Counted from the first letter of the stretch, positions 1 through 9,008 are shown. The stretch is DNA of 64,000 bases from Methanomassiliicoccales archaeon (GCA_026394395.1 JAPKYK010000005.1:1-64000); one strand, 5' to 3'. The notes: generated from the sequence alone by a model not told the origin. Numbers and translations: made by a program.

Positions 1-236
1 AGCGGGTCGTAGCTGTCCCCCGGACTGTGAAGTTCGGAGAGGCCTTGAACGATCATCAGGTCCATCTTTGTCTAAAGTTGGCCGAGAAGGGCCTCGTTAC
101 CACGGTTCTGAACATGTCCGACCTTCAGAAGGCCATCGAACAAGAGCTGAACATTGACCGCCCTCAGGTGACCGTCGGTCCTCTTCCCGGTCAGTTCCTC
201 TTATTGCTGCAATCCATCGAGGCGGGGTCCAAATGA
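1..236 (+). CDS. Glycosyltransferase family 28 C-terminal (ALG13-like) domain, 5' truncated by window edge
   Basis: The reading frame is open from the left edge to a TGA at 234-236, so only the C-terminal ~77 residues are present. They include VPRTVKFGEALNDHQ followed by LAEKGLV and a short helix. This is the typical end of the UDP-sugar-binding domain of GT28/ALG13-like transferases, whose consensus has P-R-x3-x-G-E-x3-D-H-Q. Such proteins work with an ALG14-like membrane partner to add a sugar to a lipid-linked acceptor; the partner would lie upstream of the window. The stop overlaps the ATG of the next glycosyltransferase gene by four bases (ATGA), so the two are translationally coupled. 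An internal GTG at 27 is not the real start, because family homology continues upstream of it. Confidence 0.72.
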   Translation, partial: RVVAVPRTVKFGEALNDHQVHLCLKLAEKGLVTTVLNMSDLQKAIEQELNIDRPQVTVGPLPGQFLLLLQSIEAGSK

Positions 237-1423
237 CCATTCCCTCTGCAGGACCGCAAGGATGCGATACCCGTCGTCCTAGATGCGTCTTCATCAATTT
301 CACTGGGCGCCAGTATGGTTTTTCCATCAATGACAAGATCGTGGACCAGTGGATGAACCTGTCCCGACAAGGGACTGACGCCGTCCTGGTCCTGGCGGAA
401 CCGAACGATATCCGGGTCATACACGATGAGAAATCACTTGCAGATGCGCAGGCATCAGCCGACAGGTCATCGCACTTCACCATCTTATCGATGATCAGGC
501 AGATGATAAGGATCAGATCGACGATCAGAGAGCTGAATAATGGGAACACGATGTTCTACCTGCGACATCCATCGCTGTCAGAGATACCGATGCTCCTGCA
601 TTCCAGAAAAAGAAATCTGGTGCTGGAGATCAATGGATTGTATAAATACGAGATTGATGAGGATTCCCTGCTCGATCGATTGCGTCTGCTATTCGAAAAA
701 GGTGTGGCTGCCATCGCGTCCAAAAGGACCATCGGGATTGTCTCCGTCACTAACGAAATCGGCGGGTTGTTCTATCCCGGAGGGTTCACCCGAACGAAAA
801 GAGCGGTCATCGCCAATGGAGTGAATATCGGCAGGTTCAAAATGAGAAATCCTTCTCCGGACCGGGTCGGACCTTTACGAATTCTGGCCGTGGCGAATTT
901 CAACTGCTGGCATGGTTACGACAAGCTATTGGATGCACTGACCGAGCCTGATATTGAGGGGCGTATGCAGGTCTATCTCATTGGTGAAGGACCGGAGAAG
1001 CAAAACCTGGTCCACAAGGTCAATAAGATGGCCTTAAGGAACGTTCACTTCCTCCCGCCGATGAAAGGTGCGGACCTGGATGAGCTGTTCGATAGCTGCG
1101 ATATCGCTCTCGGGGTGCTAGCGATAGAACGGAAGGGTTTGGTCGAGATGTGCCCTTTGAAGCATCGTGAATACTGCGCCAGAGGGGTTCCCTTCGTTAT
1201 GTCCGGAACGGACGTCGATTTTCCCGCTGATTCCGAGTTCGTGCTGAACGCTCCCATAGGGCAGAACATCGACATCGAACAGGTACTCGATTTTGCGAAA
1301 AGGATGCGGGAATGGCGCGACCATCCTAAGGTCATGCGAAGATACGCTGAAGAACATCTCGATTGGGCCATCAAGATGGGGGATACGGCCTCATTTCTGG
1401 TCGGGTTGGAACATGGGAAATGA
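233..1423 (+). CDS. Glycosyltransferase, GT4-like (GT-B fold)
   Basis: This is a 396-residue GT-B transferase. The N-terminal half is acceptor-domain-like. The C-terminal half has the Rossmann donor domain: a strand LRILAVANFNCWHGYDKLLDAL, then VYLIGEGPEKQ, then NVHFLPPMKGADLDELFDSCDIALGVL, and an acidic E-x7-E-like segment around GLVEMCPLKHREYCARGVP. These are the landmarks of GT4-type retaining transferases using a nucleotide-sugar donor. No membrane segment is evident, so it should act at the cytoplasmic membrane face. It overlaps the preceding GT28 gene by 4 nt. Donor and acceptor cannot be told from sequence; location in a glycan locus suggests assembly of a lipid-linked oligosaccharide. 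Confidence 0.78.
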   Translation: MTIPSAGPQGCDTRRPRCVFINFTGRQYGFSINDKIVDQWMNLSRQGTDAVLVLAEPNDIRVIHDEKSLADAQASADRSSHFTILSMIRQMIRIRSTIRELNNGNTMFYLRHPSLSEIPMLLHSRKRNLVLEINGLYKYEIDEDSLLDRLRLLFEKGVAAIASKRTIGIVSVTNEIGGLFYPGGFTRTKRAVIANGVNIGRFKMRNPSPDRVGPLRILAVANFNCWHGYDKLLDALTEPDIEGRMQVYLIGEGPEKQNLVHKVNKMALRNVHFLPPMKGADLDELFDSCDIALGVLAIERKGLVEMCPLKHREYCARGVPFVMSGTDVDFPADSEFVLNAPIGQNIDIEQVLDFAKRMREWRDHPKVMRRYAEEHLDWAIKMGDTASFLVGLEHGK

Positions 1424-1563
1424 TCAGGTCACATACATCATTTGAGCGCATTATCGATGCATTGGTCTCTCGGGTCAATTGATATAAAAACCGAGCATAG
1501 GTCCGTAGTTATATACAGATCAATCATATATTATTAAGAACATCCAATTATAGGTCTTGACAG

Positions 1564-2604
1564 GTGGTCTTCACGGAAAGAAAATCGGGTTCGGGCGTTG
1601 AAAGTAATAAGAGGGGCATTCTCTTCATAGGGTTGAAAGGGTCCTCCTTTTGTATCAACGACGAAGCCTTACTAAGGAAGAAATTCGATGTGAAATCGAT
1701 CTATCTATCCACCTCCTACATGAAGGAACTGCCATTGCTTGCCCTTTCCATCTTCAAGGAAATGCGGAAGAGGGACGTCGTTTACATTTGGTTCGGTGAC
1801 CTATGGGCATTGATCGGCGTGTTCATTGCGAAGCTGCTCAATAAAAAATCAATCGTAGTTGCCGGAGGATATGACACGGCCAACGAGCCATCCTTGAATT
1901 ATGGCTTGATGAGCAGGAAGTTCATGCGATATGTTCCGATATTATCGTTCAGAGCGTGCGATAAGATCATGGCCGTCTCTGAGTTCACTAAAGAAGAAGC
2001 TCTACGCATCATTGACGACGAAGGCAAAATAGAGGTCGTGCCCAACGGGATCGATACCTCCAAATTTAGGGTGACCGAGGGGATAAAGAGGACCACCGTC
2101 ACCACCGTGGGGAACGTGAACAAGCGCACCTGGGTTGTCAAAGGTGTCAATAATTTCATGGAAGTGGTCAAACGCACACCCCAGCAGAAGTTCGTTCTGG
2201 TCGGGAGGGTGGACCCCGGTGTGGGCTTGGAGCCGCTGGAGAACCTTGAACTGATAGGCTACCAGACCGGGGAGGACCTGATCAGGATATTGAACGCTTC
2301 CAAGTACTATCTTCAACTGTCGTACCGGGAGAGCTTCGGGGTGGCGGTCATCGAATCCATGGCCTGCGGCTGCATACCCGTGGTGACCAACCGGGGCGGG
2401 CTGCCGGAGGCCGTGGGAGATGCCGGCACTATAGTGGAATTCGGCTCTTGGGGCCAAGTTGTGGATGCCATAAGCACGGATTACGACCCGGAGAAAGGCG
2501 CTCAGGCCAGGGAAAGGGTCGTAAAGCTCTATGACAACGCCGCAAGGGAAAAGGCGATATTGGGCATAATCGGCAAGATGTTGGCCGAGGCTCCGTCGAA
2601 ATGA
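1564..2604 (+). CDS. Glycosyltransferase family 4
   Basis: The protein is 346 residues of GT4/GT-B type. The N-terminal domain ends in a segment reading IMAVSEFTKEEALRI, and the donor domain begins VPNGIDTSKF, which is the classic GT4 linker. It continues with KFVLVGRVDPG, YYLQLSYRESFGVAVIESMACGCIPV and TNRGGLPEAVGDAG. The E-S-F-G-x3-I-E motif supplies the two glutamates that bind the nucleotide-sugar. I use the GTG at 1564 as start; no ATG lies closer to the conserved N-terminus. The 140-bp upstream gap is AT-rich and has a TATA-like gatataaaaa at 1481-1490. Its own promoter suggests a transcript separate from the first two genes. The sugar specificity is unknown. Confidence 0.82.
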   Translation: MVFTERKSGSGVESNKRGILFIGLKGSSFCINDEALLRKKFDVKSIYLSTSYMKELPLLALSIFKEMRKRDVVYIWFGDLWALIGVFIAKLLNKKSIVVAGGYDTANEPSLNYGLMSRKFMRYVPILSFRACDKIMAVSEFTKEEALRIIDDEGKIEVVPNGIDTSKFRVTEGIKRTTVTTVGNVNKRTWVVKGVNNFMEVVKRTPQQKFVLVGRVDPGVGLEPLENLELIGYQTGEDLIRILNASKYYLQLSYRESFGVAVIESMACGCIPVVTNRGGLPEAVGDAGTIVEFGSWGQVVDAISTDYDPEKGAQARERVVKLYDNAAREKAILGIIGKMLAEAPSK

Positions 2605-2620
2605 CCGATTCCGTCCAAGA

Positions 2621-3715
2621 TCACTTGTAGAATCCTTTGACGGTCTCGCACACCCGGTCCACCTGCTCGTCGGTCATGGACGGGAATATAGGCAGGGAAA
2701 GTATCTTCTGGGACAGCATCTCGCTTACCGGCAGGTCCCCTTCGCGCTGGGCTATTTTCCCCACGTAGGCCGGCTGCATATGTATCGGTATGGGGTAATG
2801 CACGGCGGTGGCGATTTTCTTCTCCGCTAAGTATTTAGCCAAATTGTCCCGGCGCTCCGCACGGACAGCGTAGCAATGGTAGACCGGCTCCTTGACCTCG
2901 TCAGCTTTCGGAGGAAGCTCCACACCGGCGACGCCTTTCAACTTGACCTGATACCTTTTGGCGATGGCCCGACGGCGCTCGTTCCAGCGGTCCAGGTGCT
3001 TCAACTGTACCAACCCGATGGCGGCGTTGGACGTGTTCAACCGGGAGGTATAACCAAGCACGTCGTGCGAGTAGCGAGTGGTACGGCCGCAGTCCCGCAG
3101 CTTGGCCACCATGTTCGCGATGTCTTCGTCGTCCGTGGTGACCATGCCTCCGTCCCCCCCGACGGTCATGTTCTTGGTGGGGTAGAAGGAGAAGCAACCC
3201 ACGTCGCCCAGGGCCCCGGCCTTCTTGCCTTTGTAGACGGCGCCATGGGCCTGGCAGGCGTCCTCGATGACCTTCAGCCCCTTCTCCTCCGCCAATTCGT
3301 TTATCTCCTTCATGTCGCAGGGGTGACCGAACAGGTGTACCGGCATTATGGCCTTGGTCTTCTTGCGCACAGCCGCGACGATCTTCAAAGCGTCCAGGTT
3401 GTAGTCGTCGGCCCGCACGTCGCAGAACCTCGGCTGGCCATGAGCGTGGTAGATGGTATTGGCGGTGGCGATGAAGGAGAAGGGCGTGGTGATGACCTCT
3501 TTGTCCTCGACATCAAGGGCCAGCAGCGCTAGGATGAGTGCGTCGGTACCCGATGATATGGTGACCGCGCGCTTGACGCCGATGTAATTGGCGAACGCCT
3601 CCTCAAACTTGAAGACGCTCTCTCCCAGGACCAAGCGCTCGTTTTGCAAGGCCGAAGTGGCGGCCTCGATCATTTCCTTATCCATTACTGGTCTGGCCTG
3701 CGGGATGTCATCCAT
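2621..3715 (-). CDS. wbpE: UDP-3-keto-sugar aminotransferase, WbpE-like (DegT/DnrJ/EryC1/StrS family)
   Basis: This PLP-dependent sugar aminotransferase has 364 residues from the chosen ATG at 3715. An upstream in-frame ATG at 3802 would add 29 residues that do not resemble the family. The protein begins with the usual QARPVMDKEMIEAA and shows SSGTDAL, the HLFGHPCDM loop, EDACQAHGA, and the PLP lysine K181 in FSFYPTKNM. The family transfers an amino group from glutamate to a keto-sugar nucleotide. The neighbours are a Gfo/Idh/MocA 3-oxidase (divergent), a hexapeptide N-acetyltransferase, a UDP-HexNAc 6-dehydrogenase and a 2-epimerase. That set matches the Wbp pathway, where WbpE makes UDP-2-acetamido-3-amino-2,3-dideoxy-glucuronate. 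Assignment of the exact substrate rests on this context. Confidence 0.8.
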   Translation of the reverse strand: MDDIPQARPVMDKEMIEAATSALQNERLVLGESVFKFEEAFANYIGVKRAVTISSGTDALILALLALDVEDKEVITTPFSFIATANTIYHAHGQPRFCDVRADDYNLDALKIVAAVRKKTKAIMPVHLFGHPCDMKEINELAEEKGLKVIEDACQAHGAVYKGKKAGALGDVGCFSFYPTKNMTVGGDGGMVTTDDEDIANMVAKLRDCGRTTRYSHDVLGYTSRLNTSNAAIGLVQLKHLDRWNERRRAIAKRYQVKLKGVAGVELPPKADEVKEPVYHCYAVRAERRDNLAKYLAEKKIATAVHYPIPIHMQPAYVGKIAQREGDLPVSEMLSQKILSLPIFPSMTDEQVDRVCETVKGFYK

Positions 3716-3836
3716 GATATCAGTTCCCTTTCTACGCGAAGAATGACGATGTTCTGGCATTCCCAGGGGATTATTAGATTGTTTTGCCGTTGTGCTATGC
3801 AAATTAATAATTCACCGGTGACCCTTCCCTCCTACC

Positions 3837-4814
3837 ATGCGTGTAGGAGTGATCGGTGTCGGGTCCATGGGCAAGAACCACGTCCGCGTATATTCCGAGA
3901 TAGCAGAACTGGTGGGCGTCACGGACGTCATGCAGGACTCCTCGAAAGCGGTTGCCGATAAGTTCGGCGTGAGGTCATTCGCTTCCCCCCAGGAGATGTT
4001 CAAAGAGGTCGACGCGGTCAGCATCTGCACTCCGACCAGCGAGCATTTCAAAGTGGCTAAATTGGCGATCGAACATGGCGTGTCCATCCTGGTGGAGAAG
4101 CCCTTCACCGGCCAGAGCTCCACGGCCGCCGAGCTTGTGGAATTGGCGAACAAGGCCAAGGTCACCCTGGCCTCCGGGTTCATCGAGAGGTGCAACCCTA
4201 TCGTGGGAAGCCTAAAGAACCTCGTGGATGCCAAGCGCTTTGGCGATGTGATATCCATCGCCTCCCGTCGCGTATCTTCATTCCCGTCACGCATTAGGGA
4301 CGTGGGCGTGATAATGGACCTGGGTATCCATGACGTGGATGTCCTCCGTCATGTGAAGGGTTCCGAGGTGCGCTCGGTCTGTGCTCTTGGCGGTTCATAC
4401 AACGGTAAGGCCTGCGAGGACTTCGCCAACCTCCTCCTGGAGTTCCAAGATGGGGGGATTGGTTTCATCGAGGTCAACTGGCTCACGCCCATGAAGGTGC
4501 GCAAGTTGTCGCTGACCTGCAGCGAAGCGTTCGTACAAGCGGACTACATCGACCAATCCATGGAGATTTCCTCCAGCTCCATAAAGGACCTCGACCCGGG
4601 CAACCTATTCAATTTATCGCTGGACCTGGACGTTCATCGCATCGCCATAAAGAAGGAGGAACCGCTCAAGGTGGAGCTGGAGAACTTCCTGAAGGCCGCG
4701 GAAGCGAAGCAGGACGCGCCCATAAGCGGCCGGGACGCGGTGTCCAACCTGAAGGTGTGCGAGGCCGCGCTCAGGTCGCTGAAGAGCAAGGGGAAGGAGA
4801 AGGTCGAAGGTTGA
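3837..4814 (+). CDS. wbpB: NAD-dependent sugar 3-oxidase, WbpB-like (Gfo/Idh/MocA family)
   Basis: The 325-residue protein starts directly with a Rossmann fold, MRVGVIGVGSMG, and has the family EKP motif (E87-K88-P89, in ILVEKPF). The C-terminal half has DLGIHDVDVLRH, carrying the likely catalytic histidine. In the Wbp pathway this enzyme oxidises C3 of UDP-GlcNAc-uronate to the 3-keto sugar that the aminotransferase uses. Methanococcus N-glycan loci contain a comparable oxidoreductase. It is transcribed divergently from the wbpE-like gene across ~120 bp that must hold both promoters. Its 3' end meets the wbpA-like gene tail to tail with 4 bp between stops. The family is certain; the substrate is inferred from neighbours. 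Confidence 0.8.
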   Translation: MRVGVIGVGSMGKNHVRVYSEIAELVGVTDVMQDSSKAVADKFGVRSFASPQEMFKEVDAVSICTPTSEHFKVAKLAIEHGVSILVEKPFTGQSSTAAELVELANKAKVTLASGFIERCNPIVGSLKNLVDAKRFGDVISIASRRVSSFPSRIRDVGVIMDLGIHDVDVLRHVKGSEVRSVCALGGSYNGKACEDFANLLLEFQDGGIGFIEVNWLTPMKVRKLSLTCSEAFVQADYIDQSMEISSSSIKDLDPGNLFNLSLDLDVHRIAIKKEEPLKVELENFLKAAEAKQDAPISGRDAVSNLKVCEAALRSLKSKGKEKVEG

Positions 4815-4818
4815 ACGT

Positions 4819-6111
4819 CTAACCTTTTCCTACGCCTTTGTAGCTGAAACCCAGCTTGCGGCATTTGTCGGCGTTGAATATGTTGCGCCCGTCGACAATG
4901 ATTGGAGTGCGCATCAGTTTCTTCACCTTTTCCAGGTCCAGGTCCTTGTAGCACGAGTGATCGGTGACGAAAACAGCGCAGTCCGCGCCCTTCAAGGCCG
5001 CGTCCGTGTCCCGGACCATCTCCACCTTGTACGGCTTCTGCACGAAGGGGTCGTGTACGATCAGGTCGTTCTTCTCCATGAGACCGTTTATAATGACCAG
5101 GCTGGGCGAGTTGCGGGTGTCGTCCGAGTCCCGCAGGAAGCTCAATCCCATGATGGCAATCCGGGCCCGGTCCTTCACCCCCTTTTCCTCCAGGGCCTTC
5201 CAGACCAGCCCTATCATGTGCAAAGGCATATACTCGTTCATCTTCCGGGCAGCGGGCATCACTTCTTTCTTAGAATGCTTGGCCGCGCTCAGTAAAAGCC
5301 AGGGGTCCTTCGGCAAACAGTAACCGCCCACCCCGGAACCGGGGATGTGCATGTCCCGGAACGGGCAGGTGTTGACCAACTTCCGCACTTCGAAGACGTC
5401 CGCGCCCAGCTCCTCGCATATTAACGCCACCTCGTTGGCGAAGGCTATCTGAACGTCGCGATAGGCGTTCTCTGTGGTCTTGGAGATCTCGGCGTTGATG
5501 AGGGACGTGGCGTGAATGTTACCCTTCACTATCATCCTATAATATTCCGCACCGGTGGCCGCGGAGCGCTCGTCGTATGCTCCCAGTATCCGGTCGTATT
5601 CCTTGATGTTGCGAAGCAGACGCCCGGGCATGACCCTTTCCGGGCAATGCACCAACAAGTAATCCGTTCCCGGTTCGAACCCCCGTTGCTCCCTTATCAG
5701 CGGGACGACCACCTTCTCCATGGTCCCCGGGGGTATGGTGGACTCGATGGAAAGCAGGGCTCCCTTCTTCATGTGCTTGGCGATACTGGTCACCGCGCTG
5801 CGCAGGGCCTTGAGATTAGGGTTCTTGTTCTCGTCCACCGGCGAATCGACGGAGACGAAGATGGCGTCCGCCTTGCTCAGGACGGACGGGTCAAGGTCGG
5901 CGTACAACAATCCCTTGTCGTGCACTTCGCTCAGCAGCTCGCTCAAACCTGGCTCGGCCCCTTCGATGGGGTTTACGCCGCGGTTTATCTTGTCCACCTT
6001 CACAGCGTCGATGTCGTTCCCGTAGGTCTTGAATCCCACAGATGCGAACGAACAGGCCAAGGGCAGTCCGACGTATCCAAGACCGACCACGGCCACGATT
6101 CTCCCGAGCAT
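4819..6111 (-). CDS. wbpA: UDP-N-acetyl-D-glucosamine/mannosamine 6-dehydrogenase, WbpA/WecC family
   Basis: This NAD-dependent UDP-sugar dehydrogenase has 430 residues from the ATG at 6111. It opens with AVVGLGYVGLPLA (GxGYVGLP), and has the linker-helix residues EISKTTENAYRDVQ with K211. The thiohemiacetal-forming C265 sits in GVGGYCLPKDPW. It oxidises the C6 hydroxyl of a UDP-HexNAc to a carboxylate in two NAD-dependent steps. An open frame extends 117 codons further upstream, but that stretch is the opposite-phase shadow of the acetyltransferase gene, so I reject it. The gene is last in a minus-strand run: GT4, 2-epimerase, acetyltransferase, dehydrogenase. Choice between GlcNAc and ManNAc substrate cannot be made by eye. 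Confidence 0.85.
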   Translation of the reverse strand: MLGRIVAVVGLGYVGLPLACSFASVGFKTYGNDIDAVKVDKINRGVNPIEGAEPGLSELLSEVHDKGLLYADLDPSVLSKADAIFVSVDSPVDENKNPNLKALRSAVTSIAKHMKKGALLSIESTIPPGTMEKVVVPLIREQRGFEPGTDYLLVHCPERVMPGRLLRNIKEYDRILGAYDERSAATGAEYYRMIVKGNIHATSLINAEISKTTENAYRDVQIAFANEVALICEELGADVFEVRKLVNTCPFRDMHIPGSGVGGYCLPKDPWLLLSAAKHSKKEVMPAARKMNEYMPLHMIGLVWKALEEKGVKDRARIAIMGLSFLRDSDDTRNSPSLVIINGLMEKNDLIVHDPFVQKPYKVEMVRDTDAALKGADCAVFVTDHSCYKDLDLEKVKKLMRTPIIVDGRNIFNADKCRKLGFSYKGVGKG

Positions 6112-6167
6112 GAAGGGGGAATCAATGGACTTGGTTAAAAGACCTTTGACAGTCGAAAAATGAACGA

Positions 6168-6620
6168 TCAGCTTTTCTTGGTCGGCCTGGCCGGGTTGCC
6201 TACGACGGTCGTTCCGGGTGCGACGTCCTTGGTCACCACTGCGCCAGCTCCAATCGTAGACCCTTCTCCGATGGTCACGCCGCAGACTATAATCGCCCCG
6301 GCCCCGATGGAAGCGCCCTTCCTGACCACCGTGGGCGTGATGCTCCAGTCGCCCACGGCGTGCGGGTGCAGGTCGTTGGTGAATGTCGCCCTTGGACCAA
6401 CGAAGACCTCGTCCTCGATGGTGACCCCTGAGGGAATGAAGGCGAAGGCCTCGATCTTGCAACGGTCACCGATGGTAACACCACGCTGGATCTCCACGAA
6501 GGCGGCGATGCGGCATCCGTTGCCGATCTTGCAGCCGTAGAGGTTGACGTAATCGCGCACTATGGTGTCATCGCCTATCTGGCAATCGACGATGGAGTAG
6601 TACTTGGCCATCAGCTTCAT
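6168..6620 (-). CDS. wbpD: UDP-3-amino-sugar N-acetyltransferase, WbpD-like (left-handed beta-helix)
   Basis: The 150-residue protein is built almost entirely of hexapeptide repeats ([LIV]-G-x4), for example CKIGNGCRIAAFVEI, GVTIGDRCKIEAFAFI and GVTIGEGSTIGAGAVVTKDV. It ends with the usual TTVVGNPARPT. These fold into a trimeric left-handed beta-helix that uses acetyl-CoA. The catalytic histidine is probably the one in NDLHPHAVGD. In the Wbp pathway it acetylates the 3-amino group to give UDP-2,3-diacetamido-2,3-dideoxy-glucuronate. A second in-frame ATG at 6611 is possible; I keep the first because GGGATG lies about 10 bp upstream of it. It lies between the 2-epimerase and 6-dehydrogenase genes on the same strand. 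Confidence 0.82.
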   Translation of the reverse strand: MKLMAKYYSIVDCQIGDDTIVRDYVNLYGCKIGNGCRIAAFVEIQRGVTIGDRCKIEAFAFIPSGVTIEDEVFVGPRATFTNDLHPHAVGDWSITPTVVRKGASIGAGAIIVCGVTIGEGSTIGAGAVVTKDVAPGTTVVGNPARPTKKS

Positions 6621-6709
6621 GTTACGTCATCCCACAGCGGTCTCAATGAATAAATAATAATCATCCTTCAGACGACGCGATCAAATATTCCGCTATCCAA
6701 ACCGTTGAT

Positions 6710-7777
6710 TTATAGGTCGGACCGTTCGAGGATTTTCACTATCCGCTCGGAGACCTTCTTGTCCCCGTAACTTACATGGCGCTCCTTCCGCGGCCTTTCT
6801 CTGGCCAGGGCCTCGGTTATTTTTTCATTATGGGCGCCCACCAGCACGTTCCAGCCGTCCTCCAGCGTCTCCACCCATTCCGTCTCGTCCCGCACGGTGA
6901 CGCAGGGCACGCCGAAGAAGTAGGCCTCCTTCTGCACGCCGCCGGAATCGGTCATGATCTTGTGGGCGTTCTTCTCCAGCGAGGTGAAGGACATGAAGTT
7001 CTGAGGCTCGGTCAGGACCACGTTCTTCGCCTCCTCCAGTCCCCTCAGCATGCCCCAACCGGTCAGGTTCTTGCGGGTACGGGGATGCAGTGGCAAGACG
7101 AACGTTTCCCCGGAATCCAGCATGGCGCCGATTATCTCCTCCATGTTCTTCCGGTCGTCCGCGTTCTCCTGACGGTGGATGGTGCACAGGACGTACTTAC
7201 CTTTCTTCACTCCCATCTTGTCCAGGACGTCGTCCTTGAGGCGGTCATCTATGTCCAGGAGCACCTCGGTCATGGTGTCGCCTACCACGTGCACGCCCTT
7301 GGTCACTCCCTCTCGAGCAAGATGATCGACGGAAACCTGGCTGGGGCAGAAGAGCAACGTCGATATGTGATCGGTGAGCACGCGGTTGATCTCCTCGGGC
7401 ATACCACGCCGGAAGGAACGCAGGCCGGCCTCGATGTGACCTATGGGAATGTTGAGCTTGATGGCCGCCAAGGCCCCGGCCAAGGTGGAGTTGGTGTCGC
7501 CATACACCAACACGATGTCCGGCCTATCCTTCAATAAGATCTCCTCGATGGCCACCAGCATCTTGCCCGTTTGCGCGCCATGACTACCGGAGCCCACGCC
7601 CAGATAGTAGTCCGGAGCCGGAATATCCAGCTCCTCGAAGAACACCTGGGACATCTGGTAGTCGTAGTGCTGACCTGTGTGCATGATCTTGTGGTCGTGC
7701 TTCTTCGACACGGCCTTATGCACCGGAGAGACCTTGATGAACTGAGGCCGGGCACCGACGATGGACAGGACTTTCAT
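6710..7777 (-). CDS. wbpI: UDP-N-acetylglucosamine 2-epimerase (non-hydrolysing), WecB/WbpI family
   Basis: The protein has 355 residues and the full signature of non-hydrolysing UDP-GlcNAc 2-epimerases: VGARPQFIKVSPV, HTGQHYDYQMS, VYGDTNST with D94, HIEAGLRSF with E116, MPEEINR with E128/E129, and CTIHRQEN with the catalytic histidine. The enzyme interconverts gluco and manno configurations by an elimination/addition through 2-acetamidoglucal. In E. coli WecB it makes UDP-ManNAc; WbpI works on the diacetamido-uronate. The neighbouring 3-oxidase, aminotransferase and acetyltransferase favour the WbpI role, giving UDP-ManNAc(3NAc)A. The coding start is 28 bp from the stop of the upstream GT4 gene, so the two are probably co-transcribed. 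Confidence 0.85.
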   Translation of the reverse strand: MKVLSIVGARPQFIKVSPVHKAVSKKHDHKIMHTGQHYDYQMSQVFFEELDIPAPDYYLGVGSGSHGAQTGKMLVAIEEILLKDRPDIVLVYGDTNSTLAGALAAIKLNIPIGHIEAGLRSFRRGMPEEINRVLTDHISTLLFCPSQVSVDHLAREGVTKGVHVVGDTMTEVLLDIDDRLKDDVLDKMGVKKGKYVLCTIHRQENADDRKNMEEIIGAMLDSGETFVLPLHPRTRKNLTGWGMLRGLEEAKNVVLTEPQNFMSFTSLEKNAHKIMTDSGGVQKEAYFFGVPCVTVRDETEWVETLEDGWNVLVGAHNEKITEALARERPRKERHVSYGDKKVSERIVKILERSDL

Positions 7778-7805
7778 TTCACCCGGAAATGCAGTTCCAC
7801 ATTAA

Positions 7806-9008
7806 TCATTGGTTGCCTTGGTCCATGGAACCAAAGACCCTTTCGTAGCACTCCAGATAACGAGGGGCCACCTTCTCCCAGGAGAACTCCTGGCCCGCAT
7901 CGTAGCACTCCAGTATCATCCTCTTCATCCTTTCCCGGTCGCCGATCAACTTCAGAATACCGTCCCGGACCTGCTTAAAGGTGGAATCCTTGCCGAAAGC
8001 CAGCGAGCATTTTTCGATAATCTCACGGTCGTCAAGGGTCGCTCTGATCACTGGAATGGTGCCAGAGAGCAGGTATTCGTAGATCTTGTTGGGGGAGACC
8101 GGTCTTTCTTCGGACCACATATGGCTGTCCGGCCTAAGCAAGAAAAAGCCCAGGTGAGAACGTTGAGTGCGCTCTATGACCTCTTTATAGGGGATCTCGC
8201 CGAGGTAGCTCATGCGCTCCCCGAACGATGCGACCATCGCATCGATGATCGAACGGACCTCTTCATCGTACACCCTGCCGGCCACCACGAACCGCAGGTT
8301 CGGGTTCGTTTGCATGATCGAGCGCATGACCTCGAACATCAGGCGAACGTCCCGGTCGAAGTTCAGGTTGAGCACCCCGAAGTAGACCACGCAAATGTCG
8401 CCACCGTCATCCATACCTCTGACCTTTTTTTCCACCACCTCGCGGTTGAATTGTCCGGACCAGGGATAGTTCGGGATAACGGACACCTTTTTTCCGCTCA
8501 GGGACTTGGGGAAGTGGCCATGGTCCCTGCTGACGAAGACCACTTCTGAGACGGACCTACCGTAGAACCGTTCGAAAAGACCAGGGGCGGAGAATCCCAG
8601 GCGGTTCTTCCACGATTCGTAATATTCGTGACGGTCATAGACGATGCGGGAATCTGGGAACCTCTTGGCCAATTTGACCGCCAGACCCAACAGGTAGGGG
8701 TCGTGCACGTGAAAGATCACCTGATCGTTCTTGGCGAGGAATTTGGCCTTCAACAAGGATCCCAGACCTGAAACGTACCTTCCGATCAGGATGTTCAAGG
8801 TGAAAAGCGAGCCGTTCAAGTAAGAGTTCTTCGTCGGTATAAGGTCGATCACCACGGCATCATCCGTATTACTGGGCGTAGGCCGGCCAGGGAAGAAATT
8901 GAAGTTCAGGCGGAAGACCTCGTACTTCCCATCAAGACTGGAGATGTGCTTGGATATCCGATTGTCATCGAATTGGTGTGAATCCAGGACCACGACCTTT
9001 CTGCTCAC
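7806..9008 (-). CDS. Glycosyltransferase, GT4-like
   Basis: This is a 400-residue GT-B fold protein. The N-terminal domain has QVIFHVHDPYLLGLAVKLAKR and YDRHEYYESW, both common in GT4 enzymes. The C-terminal domain has VVYFGVLNLNFDRDVRLMFEVM, RFVVAGRVYDEEV, SYLGEIPYKEVIERTQRSHLGFFLL and a donor-binding stretch SPNKIYEYLLSGTIPVI. There is no membrane helix. It is first in the minus-strand run leading into the WbpI/WbpD/WbpA-like genes, so it may be the transferase that uses the diacetamido-uronate made by them; that link is inferred from position only. Codon use is more AT-rich than in the following epimerase gene. Confidence 0.75.
   Translation of the reverse strand: MSRKVVVLDSHQFDDNRISKHISSLDGKYEVFRLNFNFFPGRPTPSNTDDAVVIDLIPTKNSYLNGSLFTLNILIGRYVSGLGSLLKAKFLAKNDQVIFHVHDPYLLGLAVKLAKRFPDSRIVYDRHEYYESWKNRLGFSAPGLFERFYGRSVSEVVFVSRDHGHFPKSLSGKKVSVIPNYPWSGQFNREVVEKKVRGMDDGGDICVVYFGVLNLNFDRDVRLMFEVMRSIMQTNPNLRFVVAGRVYDEEVRSIIDAMVASFGERMSYLGEIPYKEVIERTQRSHLGFFLLRPDSHMWSEERPVSPNKIYEYLLSGTIPVIRATLDDREIIEKCSLAFGKDSTFKQVRDGILKLIGDRERMKRMILECYDAGQEFSWEKVAPRYLECYERVFGSMDQGNQ

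Noticed and set aside
6112-6462. 117-codon N-terminal extension of the wbpA-like gene
   Set aside because: The extra residues are Arg/Gly/His-rich shadow sequence of the acetyltransferase gene, and the protein already begins at its Rossmann motif from ATG 6111.
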